Below, in pieces: positions 15,596 through 23,709 of a DNA stretch of 29,991 bases. This DNA is from an uncultured Oscillospiraceae bacterium (GTDB taxonomy: Bacteria; Bacillota; Clostridia; Oscillospirales; Acutalibacteraceae): positions 1 through 29,991 of the forward strand of contig URFG01000013.1 of the NCBI GenBank assembly GCA_900547095.1, given 5' to 3'. The translations under genes were made by a program, and so were the position numbers. A model generated the notes under the pieces. The model was given only the letters and a program-made list of their open reading frames with translations, made no database searches and was not told the DNA's origin. Each line of letters opens with the position of its first letter. The stretch's first letter is position 1.

Positions 15596-17309
15596 CGGCG
15601 GATTTATCCGTAAAACAGTTATTGAATTATCGGAAGCTAAAGACAGTAGAATAGAAAAAATTTATCAGCCCTCTAAAGAAGAAATAATTTTACTTCTCAG
15701 AAAAAAGGATTTTTCAAAGAGGCTTTTATTAAGTGCGTCTAATGCGCCGAGAATTCACTTTACAGATGAAAAACTGGAAAATCCTCTCTCTCCTCCGACA
15801 TTTTGTATGCTTGCAAGAAAATATTTTTCGGGAGCTAAAATATTATCCGTTTGTCAGCCGGGGCTTGAGCGGGCTGTCGAGATAAACTGCGAGGTTTATA
15901 ACGAGCTCGGCGACAGGTGCGTTTATAAAATAGTCTGCGAGCTTGTAGGCTCGGTCAGCAATATAATTCTTTTAAATGAAAACTCCGTTATAATCGACGC
16001 TGTTAAAAGAAGCGATATCGAAACATCTTCAAGACTGATTTTACCCGGAGCTAAATATGTTCCCATACCTTTACAAAATAAAGCCGATATCACTGATGAA
16101 GATTTTTCTTTTAATAATATCAATTTTTCGGGCGATATATTTTTAAGCGAATTCCTGCTCAAAACCTTTAAGGGGCTTTCTCCGCTTGTTTGCAGGGAAA
16201 TTGCAAATGATGCTTTCGGCGAGGATATAAAGCTTGATGAAATCATTGATAAAAACATAATAAAAGAAAAAATACTGCTTTTAAGAGAGGAAATATTAAG
16301 TAAAAAAGGCTGTTACCTTTTAAGGGATAAAAGCGGAAATTTAAAGGATTTTTCTTTTATTCCTATCTTGCAGTACGGCAATCTTTATTCCTGCGAGGAA
16401 TTTGAAAGTCCGTCAATGCTTCTTGACGCTTTTTATAAAGAAAAGGATATTTCTTCAAGACTTAAAAAAGCCTCTTCGGATATTTTAAAAACTACGCAAA
16501 ATGCTCTTAACCGTGTTATAAAGCGCTCGGCTAACAGAAAAAGGGAACTCAAAGCCTGCGAAAACTGCGAGGAAAAAAGAATTTGCGGAGAGCTTATAAA
16601 AGCCAATATTCATAATATCGCTCCGGGGGCGGAATTTGCAGAAGTGGAAAATTTTTATGATCCCGATTTAAGTATAAAAAAGATAAAGCTTGATCCGGCT
16701 CTCGGCGCTGCGCAAAATGCCGCAAAGTTTTTTAAAGAATATAAAAAAGCCTGCATAGCACGGCAGACTTTAAAAGAACTTATAGAAAATGACGACCGCG
16801 AGGCACAGTATTTAAGATCCGTCTGCAATAATATCGGCAGGTGCAGAAATATTTCGGATATTTCGGATATAAGAGCAGAGCTTACAGAAACAGGATACAT
16901 AAAGCAGAAAAAAGTAAAAAAGCCCGATAGAAGAAAGCCCGCTTTTTCCCCTCTTGAATTTAAGAGCAAAGATGGCTTTAAAGTACTTGTCGGCAGAAAT
17001 AATATTGAAAACGATTATTTGACTCTTAAATCTGCGAATAAGCTTGATATCTGGTTTCATATCAAAAATGCTCCCGGCTCTCACGTGATCCTTGAATGTG
17101 CGGGTAAAGAGCCGAGCGAGGAAACGCTGATATATGCCGCAAAGCTTGCAGTCAAATACTCTTCGGCTGAAAGCTCTTCAAATGTGCCTGTGGATTACAC
17201 TTATGTAAAATATGTGAAAAAACCGGGCGGCGCAAAGCCGGGAATGGTGATTTATAAAACAAATAAGACCTTGTTTGTTACTTTTGATAAAGAAGAGGGA
17301 TTTAAATGA
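15585..17309 (+). CDS. rqcH: RqcH / NFACT ribosome quality-control protein
   Basis: A 574-residue NFACT protein. The N-terminal NFACT-N domain starts MALDGGFIRKTVIEL and includes LSPPTFCMLARKYF and CELVGSVSNIILL. Helical coiled-coil and HhH regions follow at about 270-440. The C-terminal NFACT-R domain includes FKVLVGRNNIENDYLT and DIWFHIKNAPGSHVIL. RqcH recruits tRNA-Ala to stalled 50S subunits to add C-terminal alanine tails; older annotations call it fibronectin-binding protein A. It overlaps trmK by 11 bp and the next gene by 4 bp. Confidence 0.95.
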   Translation: MALDGGFIRKTVIELSEAKDSRIEKIYQPSKEEIILLLRKKDFSKRLLLSASNAPRIHFTDEKLENPLSPPTFCMLARKYFSGAKILSVCQPGLERAVEINCEVYNELGDRCVYKIVCELVGSVSNIILLNENSVIIDAVKRSDIETSSRLILPGAKYVPIPLQNKADITDEDFSFNNINFSGDIFLSEFLLKTFKGLSPLVCREIANDAFGEDIKLDEIIDKNIIKEKILLLREEILSKKGCYLLRDKSGNLKDFSFIPILQYGNLYSCEEFESPSMLLDAFYKEKDISSRLKKASSDILKTTQNALNRVIKRSANRKRELKACENCEEKRICGELIKANIHNIAPGAEFAEVENFYDPDLSIKKIKLDPALGAAQNAAKFFKEYKKACIARQTLKELIENDDREAQYLRSVCNNIGRCRNISDISDIRAELTETGYIKQKKVKKPDRRKPAFSPLEFKSKDGFKVLVGRNNIENDYLTLKSANKLDIWFHIKNAPGSHVILECAGKEPSEETLIYAAKLAVKYSSAESSSNVPVDYTYVKYVKKPGGAKPGMVIYKTNKTLFVTFDKEEGFK

Positions 17310-18088
17310 GTTTCGGAATATCAAGCGCGTCGCTTTATCCTCTTGAAACGGAAAAATCACTTGAAATGATAGGAAAAAAGAATATACCCTGCGCCGAAGT
17401 GTTTTTTAACTCTATAAATGAGCATAAAGACGATTTTGTAGATAAGCTTGTAAAAATAAAGGATGAATACGGGATAAAAATTTCGTCTGTTCATCCGGCA
17501 TTCTCGCTTTCCGAATCGTTTTTACTTTTCTCAGCCTATGAAAGAAGAACGGAAGAGGGCTTTGAAATATATAAAAGGTACGGCGAGATAGCGTCAATGT
17601 TAGGCGCAAAATATGTAATTCTTCACGGCGGAAAGCCGAATAATGTTCTTGATGATTACGGATATATAGAGAGATTTTATAAGCTCTCTTCAGCCGTAAA
17701 AGAGCAGGGAGCTGTGCTTTTGCAGGAAAATGTCGTTAATTTCAGAGCAGGAAGCGCGGAGTTTTTAAAAAAGTTCACCGAGTATTTAAAGGACGACGCC
17801 GATATCTGCTTTGATATCAAGCAGGCTATAAGAGGTAACTATGATCCTATCGAAACGATAAACAGTATCGGTAAATATATCAGGCACTATCATATCAGCG
17901 ATAACTGCGAGGGTTCCGACTGTATGCTGCCGGGACTAGGAAACTTCGATTTTAATGAGCTTATAAAAGCCGCTTCGAAATTTGATTATAAAGGCGATTA
18001 TATTATCGAGGTATACAGATCCGCTTATAATGAATATGAAGAACTTTTTTCTTCTTATTTCAATCTTTTAAGAGATATTAAAAAATAG
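17306..18088 (+). CDS. TIM-barrel sugar phosphate isomerase/epimerase family protein
   Basis: A 260-residue AP-endonuclease-2-like TIM barrel. Likely metal ligands are His in SVHPAF, His in YVILHGGK, Glu in LLQENV, Asp in CFDIKQA, His in HYHISD and Glu in YIIEVYR. This suggests an isomerase/epimerase for a sugar or sugar acid rather than a proven endonuclease IV, but the substrate is unknown. ATGA overlap with rqcH makes it the last gene of the purA run. A promoter for the next unit begins 2 bp past its stop. Confidence 0.85.
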   Translation: MSFGISSASLYPLETEKSLEMIGKKNIPCAEVFFNSINEHKDDFVDKLVKIKDEYGIKISSVHPAFSLSESFLLFSAYERRTEEGFEIYKRYGEIASMLGAKYVILHGGKPNNVLDDYGYIERFYKLSSAVKEQGAVLLQENVVNFRAGSAEFLKKFTEYLKDDADICFDIKQAIRGNYDPIETINSIGKYIRHYHISDNCEGSDCMLPGLGNFDFNELIKAASKFDYKGDYIIEVYRSAYNEYEELFSSYFNLLRDIKK

Positions 18089-18089
18089 C

Positions 18090-18118
18090 TTGAAATATAT
18101 GCCGTGCAATGGTAAAAT
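18090..18118 (+). promoter_or_regulatory. Promoter of the exopolysaccharide-control module
   Basis: TTGAAA (18090-18095), 17 bp, TAAAAT (18113-18118). AGAGGAG ribosome site follows before the ATG at 18154. Confidence 0.65.
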
Positions 18119-18153
18119 AATTTAAAGAATTCTAACGAAAAAGAGGAGAAGCA

Positions 18154-18873
18154 ATGAAAGAAATTTCATTTTTTGATCTTTTATCCCTTGCATGGGAAAA
18201 GCTTTGGGCGCTTTTGCTTGCCGGAATCATAGCAGGCGGGTGTGCGTTTGGCGTGTGCACTTTTATGCTTGAAGATAGGTACACAGCAACCGCTTCGATT
18301 ATGGTAACGAACGGAGCTATTACCGATAACACCGCTTATGAAAAGGTTCAGGGAACGGACCTTTCCGCTTCGCTTGAACTTACCGACACGGTGGTAGAGC
18401 TGCTTAAGACATCAAATATTTTTAAACAGCTTGAAAATAAAACTACTTACGGCTACAGCTATAAGCAGCTTAAAAACATCGCAAGCATTTCAAGAGCAAG
18501 CCAGGATACACTGTTTGTGAAGATAAGATTTACCACAAACTCAAAAGAAGAGTCGATAAATCTTTGCAACGCATTTGCGGAGCTTGTTCCGGAATATGTT
18601 TCGCAGACTCTTAAAAATTCAAATATAAAGGTAGTTGAAGAGGCGGATTCCGCGCCTAAGGTATACCCGAGAACAGTGGTAGCCACGGCTATTTCCGCAT
18701 TTATCGGAATTGTGATCTGCTATATTATTCTGCTTATTGTCCGCAATATGAACCATACCATTACAAGCGATGAAGATATCTCGGCGGAGTACGGCGTACC
18801 GCTGCTCGGAACTGTCCCCGTCTTTGAAGCGCTTGTTTCAGGAAAGGCAGGTAAGAAGAATGAATATAGATAA
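18154..18873 (+). CDS. Wzz/CapA-like chain-length and kinase-activator membrane protein
   Basis: A 239-residue polysaccharide co-polymerase. It has an N-terminal span near residues 15-36, an extracellular domain opening with YTATASIMV, a proline-bearing exit PKVYPRTVVATAISAFIG into a second span (about 170-195), and a cytoplasmic C-terminal tail. In Firmicutes this protein activates the partner BY-kinase. The kinase gene starts inside its last 14 bp. No glycosyltransferase or polymerase genes follow. Confidence 0.88.
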   Translation: MKEISFFDLLSLAWEKLWALLLAGIIAGGCAFGVCTFMLEDRYTATASIMVTNGAITDNTAYEKVQGTDLSASLELTDTVVELLKTSNIFKQLENKTTYGYSYKQLKNIASISRASQDTLFVKIRFTTNSKEESINLCNAFAELVPEYVSQTLKNSNIKVVEEADSAPKVYPRTVVATAISAFIGIVICYIILLIVRNMNHTITSDEDISAEYGVPLLGTVPVFEALVSGKAGKKNEYR

Positions 18874-19624
18874 TATCAATGTAACCGGGCAGTCTAAAGA
18901 CCCGGGAGCACAGATAACGGGCATTTCGGAAGAAAACAGCCGCTCGGCGGTTTCTTTCACCGTCGCCGAGGCTTATAAGACTATAAGAACAAATATCAAA
19001 TTCCTGCTTAATAAAAAAACCGGCAATATTTTCACCGTTTCCGGCTCCGATGTCGGAGAGGGAAAATCAACCACCGCTATAAATATTGCGGTAGCGTTTT
19101 CACGGCTCGGCGAAAAGGTATTGCTTATTGACGCCGATCTTCGCAGATCCTCCGTCCATAAAAAGCTCCACCTTGAGAACAAAACAGGGCTTTCCGAGAT
19201 CCTTGCCGATTTCACGGATTTTGAGTCCTGCGTTCAGAGCTCCGGCAATAATCTCGATGTTCTTGCCTCCGGCCACACCGCTCCGAATCCGAGCGAGCTT
19301 TTAGGCTCACCGAGATTTAAGTCCCTTTTAGATGAACTCGGTAAAAAATATAAATATATAATCATTGATACTCCGCCGATAGGAATAGTTTCCGATCCGC
19401 TTGTCGTAGCTTCCAATACCGACGGTATTGTGCTCGTCGCAAGATGCGGTTACACGGTAAACGATATGCTTAAGCAGGCTATTGAGGCGGTTGAGTTCGC
19501 TAAAGTAAAGGTTTTAGGCGTTGTCCTCAATGCCGCTGATATAAAGAATTCCACTAAATACAGCAAGAGAAAATATTCCTACCGCAAGAAATATTATAGG
19601 TATTACAAAAAATACGGAAACTGA
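18860..19624 (+). CDS. CpsD/CapB-family tyrosine protein kinase
   Basis: A 254-residue BY-kinase. Walker A is SGSDVGEGKSTTAI (about residues 61-74), Walker A' VLLIDADLRR and Walker B IIIDTPPIG. The C-terminal tail holds eight tyrosines among basic residues (TKYSKRKYSYRKKYYRYYKK), the usual autophosphorylation cluster. The start is the ATG after AGGTAAG, overlapping the Wzz-like gene by 14 bp. With the adjacent phosphatase it forms a complete phosphorylation cycle, probably for capsule/exopolysaccharide export or cell-wall targets. Confidence 0.93.
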   Translation: MNIDNINVTGQSKDPGAQITGISEENSRSAVSFTVAEAYKTIRTNIKFLLNKKTGNIFTVSGSDVGEGKSTTAINIAVAFSRLGEKVLLIDADLRRSSVHKKLHLENKTGLSEILADFTDFESCVQSSGNNLDVLASGHTAPNPSELLGSPRFKSLLDELGKKYKYIIIDTPPIGIVSDPLVVASNTDGIVLVARCGYTVNDMLKQAIEAVEFAKVKVLGVVLNAADIKNSTKYSKRKYSYRKKYYRYYKKYGN

Positions 19625-19645
19625 TTTTTAAGAGGTAAAACCTGC

Positions 19646-20356
19646 ATGGTAGATATTCATTCTCATATTCTCCCCGAAATTGACGACGGCGCAAAATCTC
19701 GCGAAGAATCCCTGCAGCTTTTAAAAATGATGAAAGAGCAGGGAATTTCCGAGGTTATCGCCACTCCGCATTTTGTTCCGGGCAGAGAAAATCTCGAAAG
19801 CTTTTTAAACAGAGTGGTTATTTCCAAAAACGAGCTTTTTAAATCGGAAATGCCAAGTGATATTCCGAAAATTTATTTTGGGAGTGAAATTTATTATTTT
19901 CACGGAATGGGTGATGTTGAAAGTCTTAAAGCTTTAACGCTTGCCGATTCGAAATATCTTTTAATTGATTTCACTTTTACAGAGCTTGACGATTATGTTA
20001 TTAAGGACATAATAAATCTCGATGATAATTTCGGAATAATTCCCATAATCGCTCATATAGAAAGATACTATCATTTTAAAGGGTTTAAAAAGCTCCTTAA
20101 ATGTCTTGACAGCGGAATAGGAATAGCTCAGATAAATGCCGATTCTGTATTGGATCCTGATTATCAGGGAAGAATAAAAAAGCTTGTAAAGAGCGGTTAT
20201 GTTAGTATCGTTGCCACGGATTCCCATTCGGTAAAAAACAGGCCTCCGAGGCTTGCCGATGCTTATGAAAAATTAAGAAAATTATGCGGCGATAAAAACA
20301 CTGATAGGCTTATTTCTTCACAGGAAAACCTTAGAAATCGAATTTTAGGAGTATGA
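19646..20356 (+). CDS. CpsB/YwqE-type tyrosine phosphatase (PHP family)
   Basis: A 236-residue PHP-fold, metal-dependent phosphatase. N-terminal VDIHSHILPEIDDGA supplies two metal-binding His and Asp. IATPHF, PIIAHIERY and VATDSHS supply the remaining ligands. It dephosphorylates the tyrosine tail of the partner kinase. It lies 21 bp after the kinase with an AAGAGGTAAAA ribosome site. Length is normal (family about 240-255). Confidence 0.92.
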   Translation: MVDIHSHILPEIDDGAKSREESLQLLKMMKEQGISEVIATPHFVPGRENLESFLNRVVISKNELFKSEMPSDIPKIYFGSEIYYFHGMGDVESLKALTLADSKYLLIDFTFTELDDYVIKDIINLDDNFGIIPIIAHIERYYHFKGFKKLLKCLDSGIGIAQINADSVLDPDYQGRIKKLVKSGYVSIVATDSHSVKNRPPRLADAYEKLRKLCGDKNTDRLISSQENLRNRILGV

Positions 20357-20359
20357 GTT

Positions 20360-21178
20360 TTGAAAAGCCGTAATTCTATAATTGTGAGATCCGGCGATCT
20401 TGTTTATATTCAGTTTAAGATATTTTCAGATATTAATTTTTTAAGGCATTGCTTTTCCACCCGGCTCGGAGGAGTAAGCAAAGGCTTTGTCGGATCTATG
20501 AATTTAAGCTTTCACAGAGATGATGAAAGAGATAATGTTATAAAGAATTATGAAATCCTTTGCTCTGCCGCCGGAATTTCTACAGACGATCTCGTTTTAA
20601 GCAAGCAGACTCACACGGACTTTGTCCGCACGGTAGGCTTCAAAGATAGGGGCACAGGTTTTTCAAAACCGGAATTTGAAGATGTTGACGGGCTTGTTAC
20701 AAGCGAAAAAAATGTCGCTTTAGTTACTCAGTATGCCGATTGCACCCCGCTTATTTTCTGCGATCCTAAAAATAGAGTTATCGCCTCTTCCCACGCAGGC
20801 TGGCGAGGAACTGTTAAAAAAATAGGACTTAAAACCGTGGAAAAAATGGTCGGCGAGTTCGGCTGCAGGCGCGAAAATATAAAAGCGGCAATCGGGCCCT
20901 GCATTCACAGCTGCTGTTATGAGGTGGATGATCCTGTTTTTGAAGAGTTTAAAAAAGCGGGATTTGATACTGATAATATTTTTAAAACTTTAAATAATCA
21001 AAAATATATGCTCGATCTTACAAGAGCTAATCAAGAGGTGCTTTTAAATTGCGGCATAAAGCCCGAAAATTTAGAAGTATCCGATCTTTGCACCTGCTGT
21101 AACAGCAGCGAGCTTTTCTCGCATAGGGCGAGCGGCGGCAAAAGAGGAAATCTTGCCGCTATAATAGAAATGATTTGA
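20360..21178 (+). CDS. pgeF: Peptidoglycan editing factor PgeF / YfiH-YlmD family
   Basis: A 272-residue laccase-domain protein with N-terminal HCFSTRLGGVS, metal-site segments QTHTDFV, ADCTPLIFCDP, SSHAGWRGT and IGPCIHSCCYEV, and C-terminal SHRASGGKRGNLAAI. Homologues act as purine nucleoside phosphorylase/adenosine deaminase and, as PgeF, remove misincorporated L-Ser from peptidoglycan precursors. It starts at TTG with TTAGGAG upstream, 3 bp after the phosphatase stop. A strong terminator lies directly after its stop. Confidence 0.92.
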   Translation: MKSRNSIIVRSGDLVYIQFKIFSDINFLRHCFSTRLGGVSKGFVGSMNLSFHRDDERDNVIKNYEILCSAAGISTDDLVLSKQTHTDFVRTVGFKDRGTGFSKPEFEDVDGLVTSEKNVALVTQYADCTPLIFCDPKNRVIASSHAGWRGTVKKIGLKTVEKMVGEFGCRRENIKAAIGPCIHSCCYEVDDPVFEEFKKAGFDTDNIFKTLNNQKYMLDLTRANQEVLLNCGIKPENLEVSDLCTCCNSSELFSHRASGGKRGNLAAIIEMI

Positions 21179-21180
21179 AA

Positions 21181-21212
21181 AACCCGACCGTTTTTTAAAA
21201 AACGGTCGGGTT
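21181..21212. terminator. Bidirectional terminator between pgeF and rex
   Basis: A perfect 32-bp palindrome (arms AACCCGACCGTTTTTT and complement). GC-rich stem ends and A/T tracts are on both sides, so it serves both convergent genes. Confidence 0.9.
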
Positions 21213-21214
21213 TC

Positions 21215-21835
21215 TTATAATTCCATAGAAAGCGATAAAAAGCTGTCGGATAAAAAGACATTTTTAATATGAATATCATCGGATTTTGCTTTAAGCTCGC
21301 AGTTTGTAAAGTTTATAAATCCTTTAACCCCCCGCTTTACAAGCGTTTCGAAAACTTCCTTTGCTCCGCTTTCGGTCAGGCACAGCATTGCTGCGTCGGG
21401 GCGCTGCTCAAGACAAAATTCATCAAGCAAAGCGATACTTCTTACAGGCGTGTTTTTAACCATTTTTCCGATAAGCGGCTCTTTTTTATCAAAAATACCG
21501 ATTAATGAAAATCCCATACTTTCAAAATTCAAATGCGATGCAAGCGTGCTTCCGAGATCTCCCGCGCCTATTAAAATAAGTTTTTTGATATTGTTTATTC
21601 CTAAAATTGCGCTTATCTCGCTTAAAAGATAATCCACATTGTAGCCGTACCCCTGCTGACCGAATCCGCCGAAGCAGTTAAAATCCTGCCTTACCTGGCT
21701 CGGCGTCAGATCAAGCATACTTGCAAGCGTAAGAGATGATACCTTTGAAATATTCTGCTCTTTCAGGCTTTTTAATATGCGGTAGTATTTTGGCAGCCTG
21801 TTTAAAACGGCTTTTGATACCCTGCTGTTCTTCAT
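21215..21835 (-). CDS. rex: Redox-sensing repressor Rex
   Basis: A 206-residue NADH/NAD-responsive repressor. The N-terminal winged helix (residues 1-75) includes LPKYYRILKSL and LTPSQVRQDFNCFGGFGQQGYGYNV. The Rossmann domain has LILIGAGDLGSTLA. Rex typically represses fermentation and NADH-reoxidation genes. A TTG at 21850 is in frame, but AAAGGGA inside that stretch is the ribosome site, so I use the ATG at 21835. Divergent from perR. Confidence 0.95.
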   Translation of the reverse strand: MKNSRVSKAVLNRLPKYYRILKSLKEQNISKVSSLTLASMLDLTPSQVRQDFNCFGGFGQQGYGYNVDYLLSEISAILGINNIKKLILIGAGDLGSTLASHLNFESMGFSLIGIFDKKEPLIGKMVKNTPVRSIALLDEFCLEQRPDAAMLCLTESGAKEVFETLVKRGVKGFINFTNCELKAKSDDIHIKNVFLSDSFLSLSMEL

Positions 21836-21866
21836 TTTCTTCCCTTTCAAAGCGTTCTTTTAAAAT

Positions 21867-21932
21867 ATATTAAATGAAAATAAAAAAATTGTCAAGAAAA
21901 CTCTTGACAAACCGTAAAGGTTCGTATATACT
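21867..21932. promoter_or_regulatory. Back-to-back rex and perR promoters
   Basis: Minus strand (rex): TTGACA at 21890-21895, 17 bp, TAATAT at 21867-21872. Plus strand (perR): TTGACA at 21904-21909, 17 bp, TATACT at 21927-21932. The two consensus -35 hexamers are only 8 bp apart and form an inverted repeat TTGTCAAG-N6-CTTGACAA (21889-21910). A regulator bound here could act on both. Confidence 0.8.
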
Positions 21933-21937
21933 AAAAT

Positions 21938-21950
21938 AGTAATCATTACT
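21938..21950 (+). promoter_or_regulatory. Probable PerR/Fur-type operator
   Basis: Perfect 6-1-6 inverted repeat AGTAATCATTACT, covering the predicted perR transcription start. It resembles Per/Fur boxes (NTTATAATNATTATAAN type). Autoregulation of perR-rubrerythrin is likely. Confidence 0.65.
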
Positions 21951-21965
21951 GATTTAGGAGAATTT

Positions 21966-22337
21966 ATGAAAAACTATTCAAGGCAGCGCGAAGCGATCCT
22001 CGAAATTGTTTCCGCTTCTCATTCTCACCCCACTGCCGCGCAGGTCTATGCGGCGGTTAAAGAAAAAATTCCTAATATCAGCCTCGGCACGGTTTACAGA
22101 AATTTAGCCCAGCTTTCTCAAAACGGAGATATTTTAATGCTGAGCGTAGGCGAAGGCTGCGAGAGGTATGATGGAAATGTTTTAGCTCATCTTCATCTTC
22201 ACTGTAAGGTTTGCGGAAATATTTTCGATATTCCGCTGGATGAAAATAACGAGCTTAACGCCCTTGCCCTGAAAGAGGGCTTTAAGTGCGAAAGCACTAT
22301 ATGTATTATCGAGGGAATCTGTAAGGATTGCAAATAA
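21966..22337 (+). CDS. perR: PerR-like Fur-family peroxide-sensing repressor
   Basis: A 123-residue Fur-family regulator. The winged helix includes HPTAAQVYAAV and ISLGTVYRNL. Regulatory metal ligands are consistent with PerR: His21, Asp69 in ERYDGN, and the His cluster in AHLHLHC (75-79). Structural zinc is bound by CKVC (80-83) and CKDC (119-122). The Asp in RYD favours PerR over Fur. The downstream reverse rubrerythrin is a classic PerR target in Clostridia. Confidence 0.88.
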   Translation: MKNYSRQREAILEIVSASHSHPTAAQVYAAVKEKIPNISLGTVYRNLAQLSQNGDILMLSVGEGCERYDGNVLAHLHLHCKVCGNIFDIPLDENNELNALALKEGFKCESTICIIEGICKDCK

Positions 22338-22370
22338 AAAAATAAAATTAATTTTTCGGAGGTAATTTTT

Positions 22371-22916
22371 ATGAAAAAGTATGTATGTCTTGTTTGCGGA
22401 TATGTTTATGAGGGCACAGAGCCGCCGGCTGAATGTCCTATCTGCCACGCTCCCGCTTCAAAATTTGCGGAGCAGAGCGGCGATAAAACCTGGGCTGCAG
22501 AGCACGTTATCGGAGTTGCCAAAGGCGTAGATCAGAGAATTATCGACGGTCTCCGCGAGAATTTTAACGGCGAATGCACCGAGGTCGGAATGTATCTTGC
22601 AATGTCGAGAGCGGCTCACAGAGAAGGCTATCCCGAAATCGGATTGTATTGGGAAAAAGCGGCTCTTGAAGAGGCGGAGCACGCGGCAAAATTCGCAGAA
22701 ATGCTCGGTGAAGTCGTAAGCGACAGCACTGAGGAAAACCTCAAAGTCCGCGTAGAGGCAGAAAACGGCGCAACCCTCGGCAAAACCGAGCTTGCAAAGC
22801 TTGCTAAGGAATTGGGACTCGACGCCATTCACGATACCGTTCACGAAATGGCACGTGATGAAGCCCGCCACGGCAAAGCTTTCGAAGGACTTTTAAAGAG
22901 ATATTTCAATAAGTAA
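22371..22916 (+). CDS. Reverse rubrerythrin
   Basis: A 181-residue protein with an N-terminal rubredoxin-like Fe(SCys)4 knuckle (CLVCG at residue 6, CPICHA at 22) and a C-terminal ferritin-like di-iron domain with EEAEHA and DEARHG motifs. Rubredoxin-first order defines reverse rubrerythrin, an NADH-driven peroxide (and oxygen) reductase in anaerobes. It lies 33 bp after perR with TCGGAGG as ribosome site and ends at a clear terminator, making a two-gene peroxide-response operon. Confidence 0.94.
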   Translation: MKKYVCLVCGYVYEGTEPPAECPICHAPASKFAEQSGDKTWAAEHVIGVAKGVDQRIIDGLRENFNGECTEVGMYLAMSRAAHREGYPEIGLYWEKAALEEAEHAAKFAEMLGEVVSDSTEENLKVRVEAENGATLGKTELAKLAKELGLDAIHDTVHEMARDEARHGKAFEGLLKRYFNK

Positions 22917-22941
22917 TAAAGCCGCATTAATATCGGTTTTT

Positions 22942-22975
22942 AAGGCACCACCTGAAACGGTTGGTGCCTTTGCTT
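22942..22975 (+). terminator. Terminator of perR-rubrerythrin
   Basis: Stem AAGGCACCA (22942-22950) with TGGTGCCTT (22962-22970), extended inward by CC/GG, then TTTGCTTTT. Confidence 0.85.
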
Positions 22976-23047
22976 TTGTTATGGTATCAAAGATAGAATA
23001 TAATTTGAAATTCAACACGAAATTATGATTTTAATCAGAAGTTTTTC

Positions 23048-23076
23048 TTGACAGCCGCATTTAAAAAATATAAGAT
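23048..23076 (+). promoter_or_regulatory. Promoter of the small membrane protein gene
   Basis: TTGACA (23048-23053), 17 bp, TAAGAT (23071-23076), 20 bp before the start codon. AAAGGGGG serves as ribosome site. Confidence 0.65.
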
Positions 23077-23096
23077 AAACTAAAGGGGGATTTGAA

Positions 23097-23366
23097 ATGA
23101 AAAAAGATTATTCAAATTATTCAGAAAATCAAAAAAGAGTTTTGAGTATGTGGGAGTATTTCGGCCTTTCTATCCTTTACGGCCTGCCGATCATAGGGTT
23201 TATATTTCTTATTATCCACAGCTTTTCCGACGATAATTTAAACCGCCGCAATTTTGCGAGATCGCATTGGTGCAGCTTTATTCTTATCGCTGTATTGATG
23301 ATAATAACCATAGCTACGGGAGTTTACACCGCAATATTCTCTTCTCTTTTAACCGCTTCTTTATAA
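23097..23366 (+). CDS. Small two-span membrane protein of unknown function
   Basis: An 89-residue protein with a hydrophilic front (residues 1-18), two membrane spans (about 22-42 and 60-82), and a conserved-looking intervening loop HSFSDDNLNRRNFARSHWC. Loops of the form D-N-x-N-R-R-N-F-A-R recur in small clostridial membrane proteins, but I know no function. It stands alone: it has its own promoter, and the T-box unit begins 6 bp after its stop. Confidence 0.75.
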   Translation: MKKDYSNYSENQKRVLSMWEYFGLSILYGLPIIGFIFLIIHSFSDDNLNRRNFARSHWCSFILIAVLMIITIATGVYTAIFSSLLTASL

Positions 23367-23371
23367 AAAGC

Positions 23372-23400
23372 TTGACAAATTATTAAAAAGGATATAAAAT
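23372..23400 (+). promoter_or_regulatory. Promoter of the T-box transporter operon
   Basis: TTGACA (23372-23377), 17 bp, TAAAAT (23395-23400). Start near 23407. Confidence 0.8.
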
Positions 23401-23406
23401 TATTCT

Positions 23407-23690
23407 ATATTTATTAATAAAAGCGTTTGAGCAAAAAAGAGTAATGCGCAGGAAAGTTCAAAGAGAGCCGTCGGTTGCTGTGAGGCGGCAGCGAGTATCC
23501 GTATGAAATACATTTTGCAAGCTGCGTGCTGAAAATTTTAGTAGGCATTGCCGGGAAGTAAAAGCCGCCGTTATCAGGGCTTAAAGAGGCTTTATCCTTT
23601 AGGATAGGGCAAAGCAGAGTGGTACCGCGGATCATTTCTTGAATTCGTCCCTGCATCCTTTTCCGGGTGCGGGGGCTTTTGTTTAAAAAA
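23407..23690 (+). promoter_or_regulatory. T-box riboswitch, specifier read as UAC (tyrosine)
   Basis: The T-box sequence AGAGTGGTACCGCGG is exact at 23616-23630. Stem I is recognisable: a base helix GCAAAA with TTTTGC; a loop-E AGTA on the 5' side of the specifier loop (about 23440); and the apical AGAGAGCC / GGTTGCTGTGAGGCGGC region at 23462-23490. The 3' side of the specifier loop reads GAAATACA just before TTTTGC. The triplet followed by the usual A is UAC (23509-23511), tyrosine. Stem III is TATCC-TTTA-GGATA. Uncharged tRNA-Tyr would stabilise the antiterminator and switch on the importer. Confidence 0.9.
23649..23684 (+). terminator. T-box-controlled terminator
   Basis: Stem CCCTGCATCC (23649-23658) with GGGTGCGGGG (23665-23674), followed by GCTTTTGTTT. 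Its 5' arm lies just downstream of the T-box sequence that competes to form the antiterminator. Confidence 0.85.
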
Positions 23691-23709
23691 AACACGGAGG
23701 TAAAAAAAT

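Noticed and set aside
21889..21910. TTGTCAA...TTGACAA as a Rex operator
   Set aside because: Rex sites are two TTGTTAA-like arms with a 4-bp gap. Here the gap is 8 bp, and both arms are explained as the -35 hexamers of divergent promoters.
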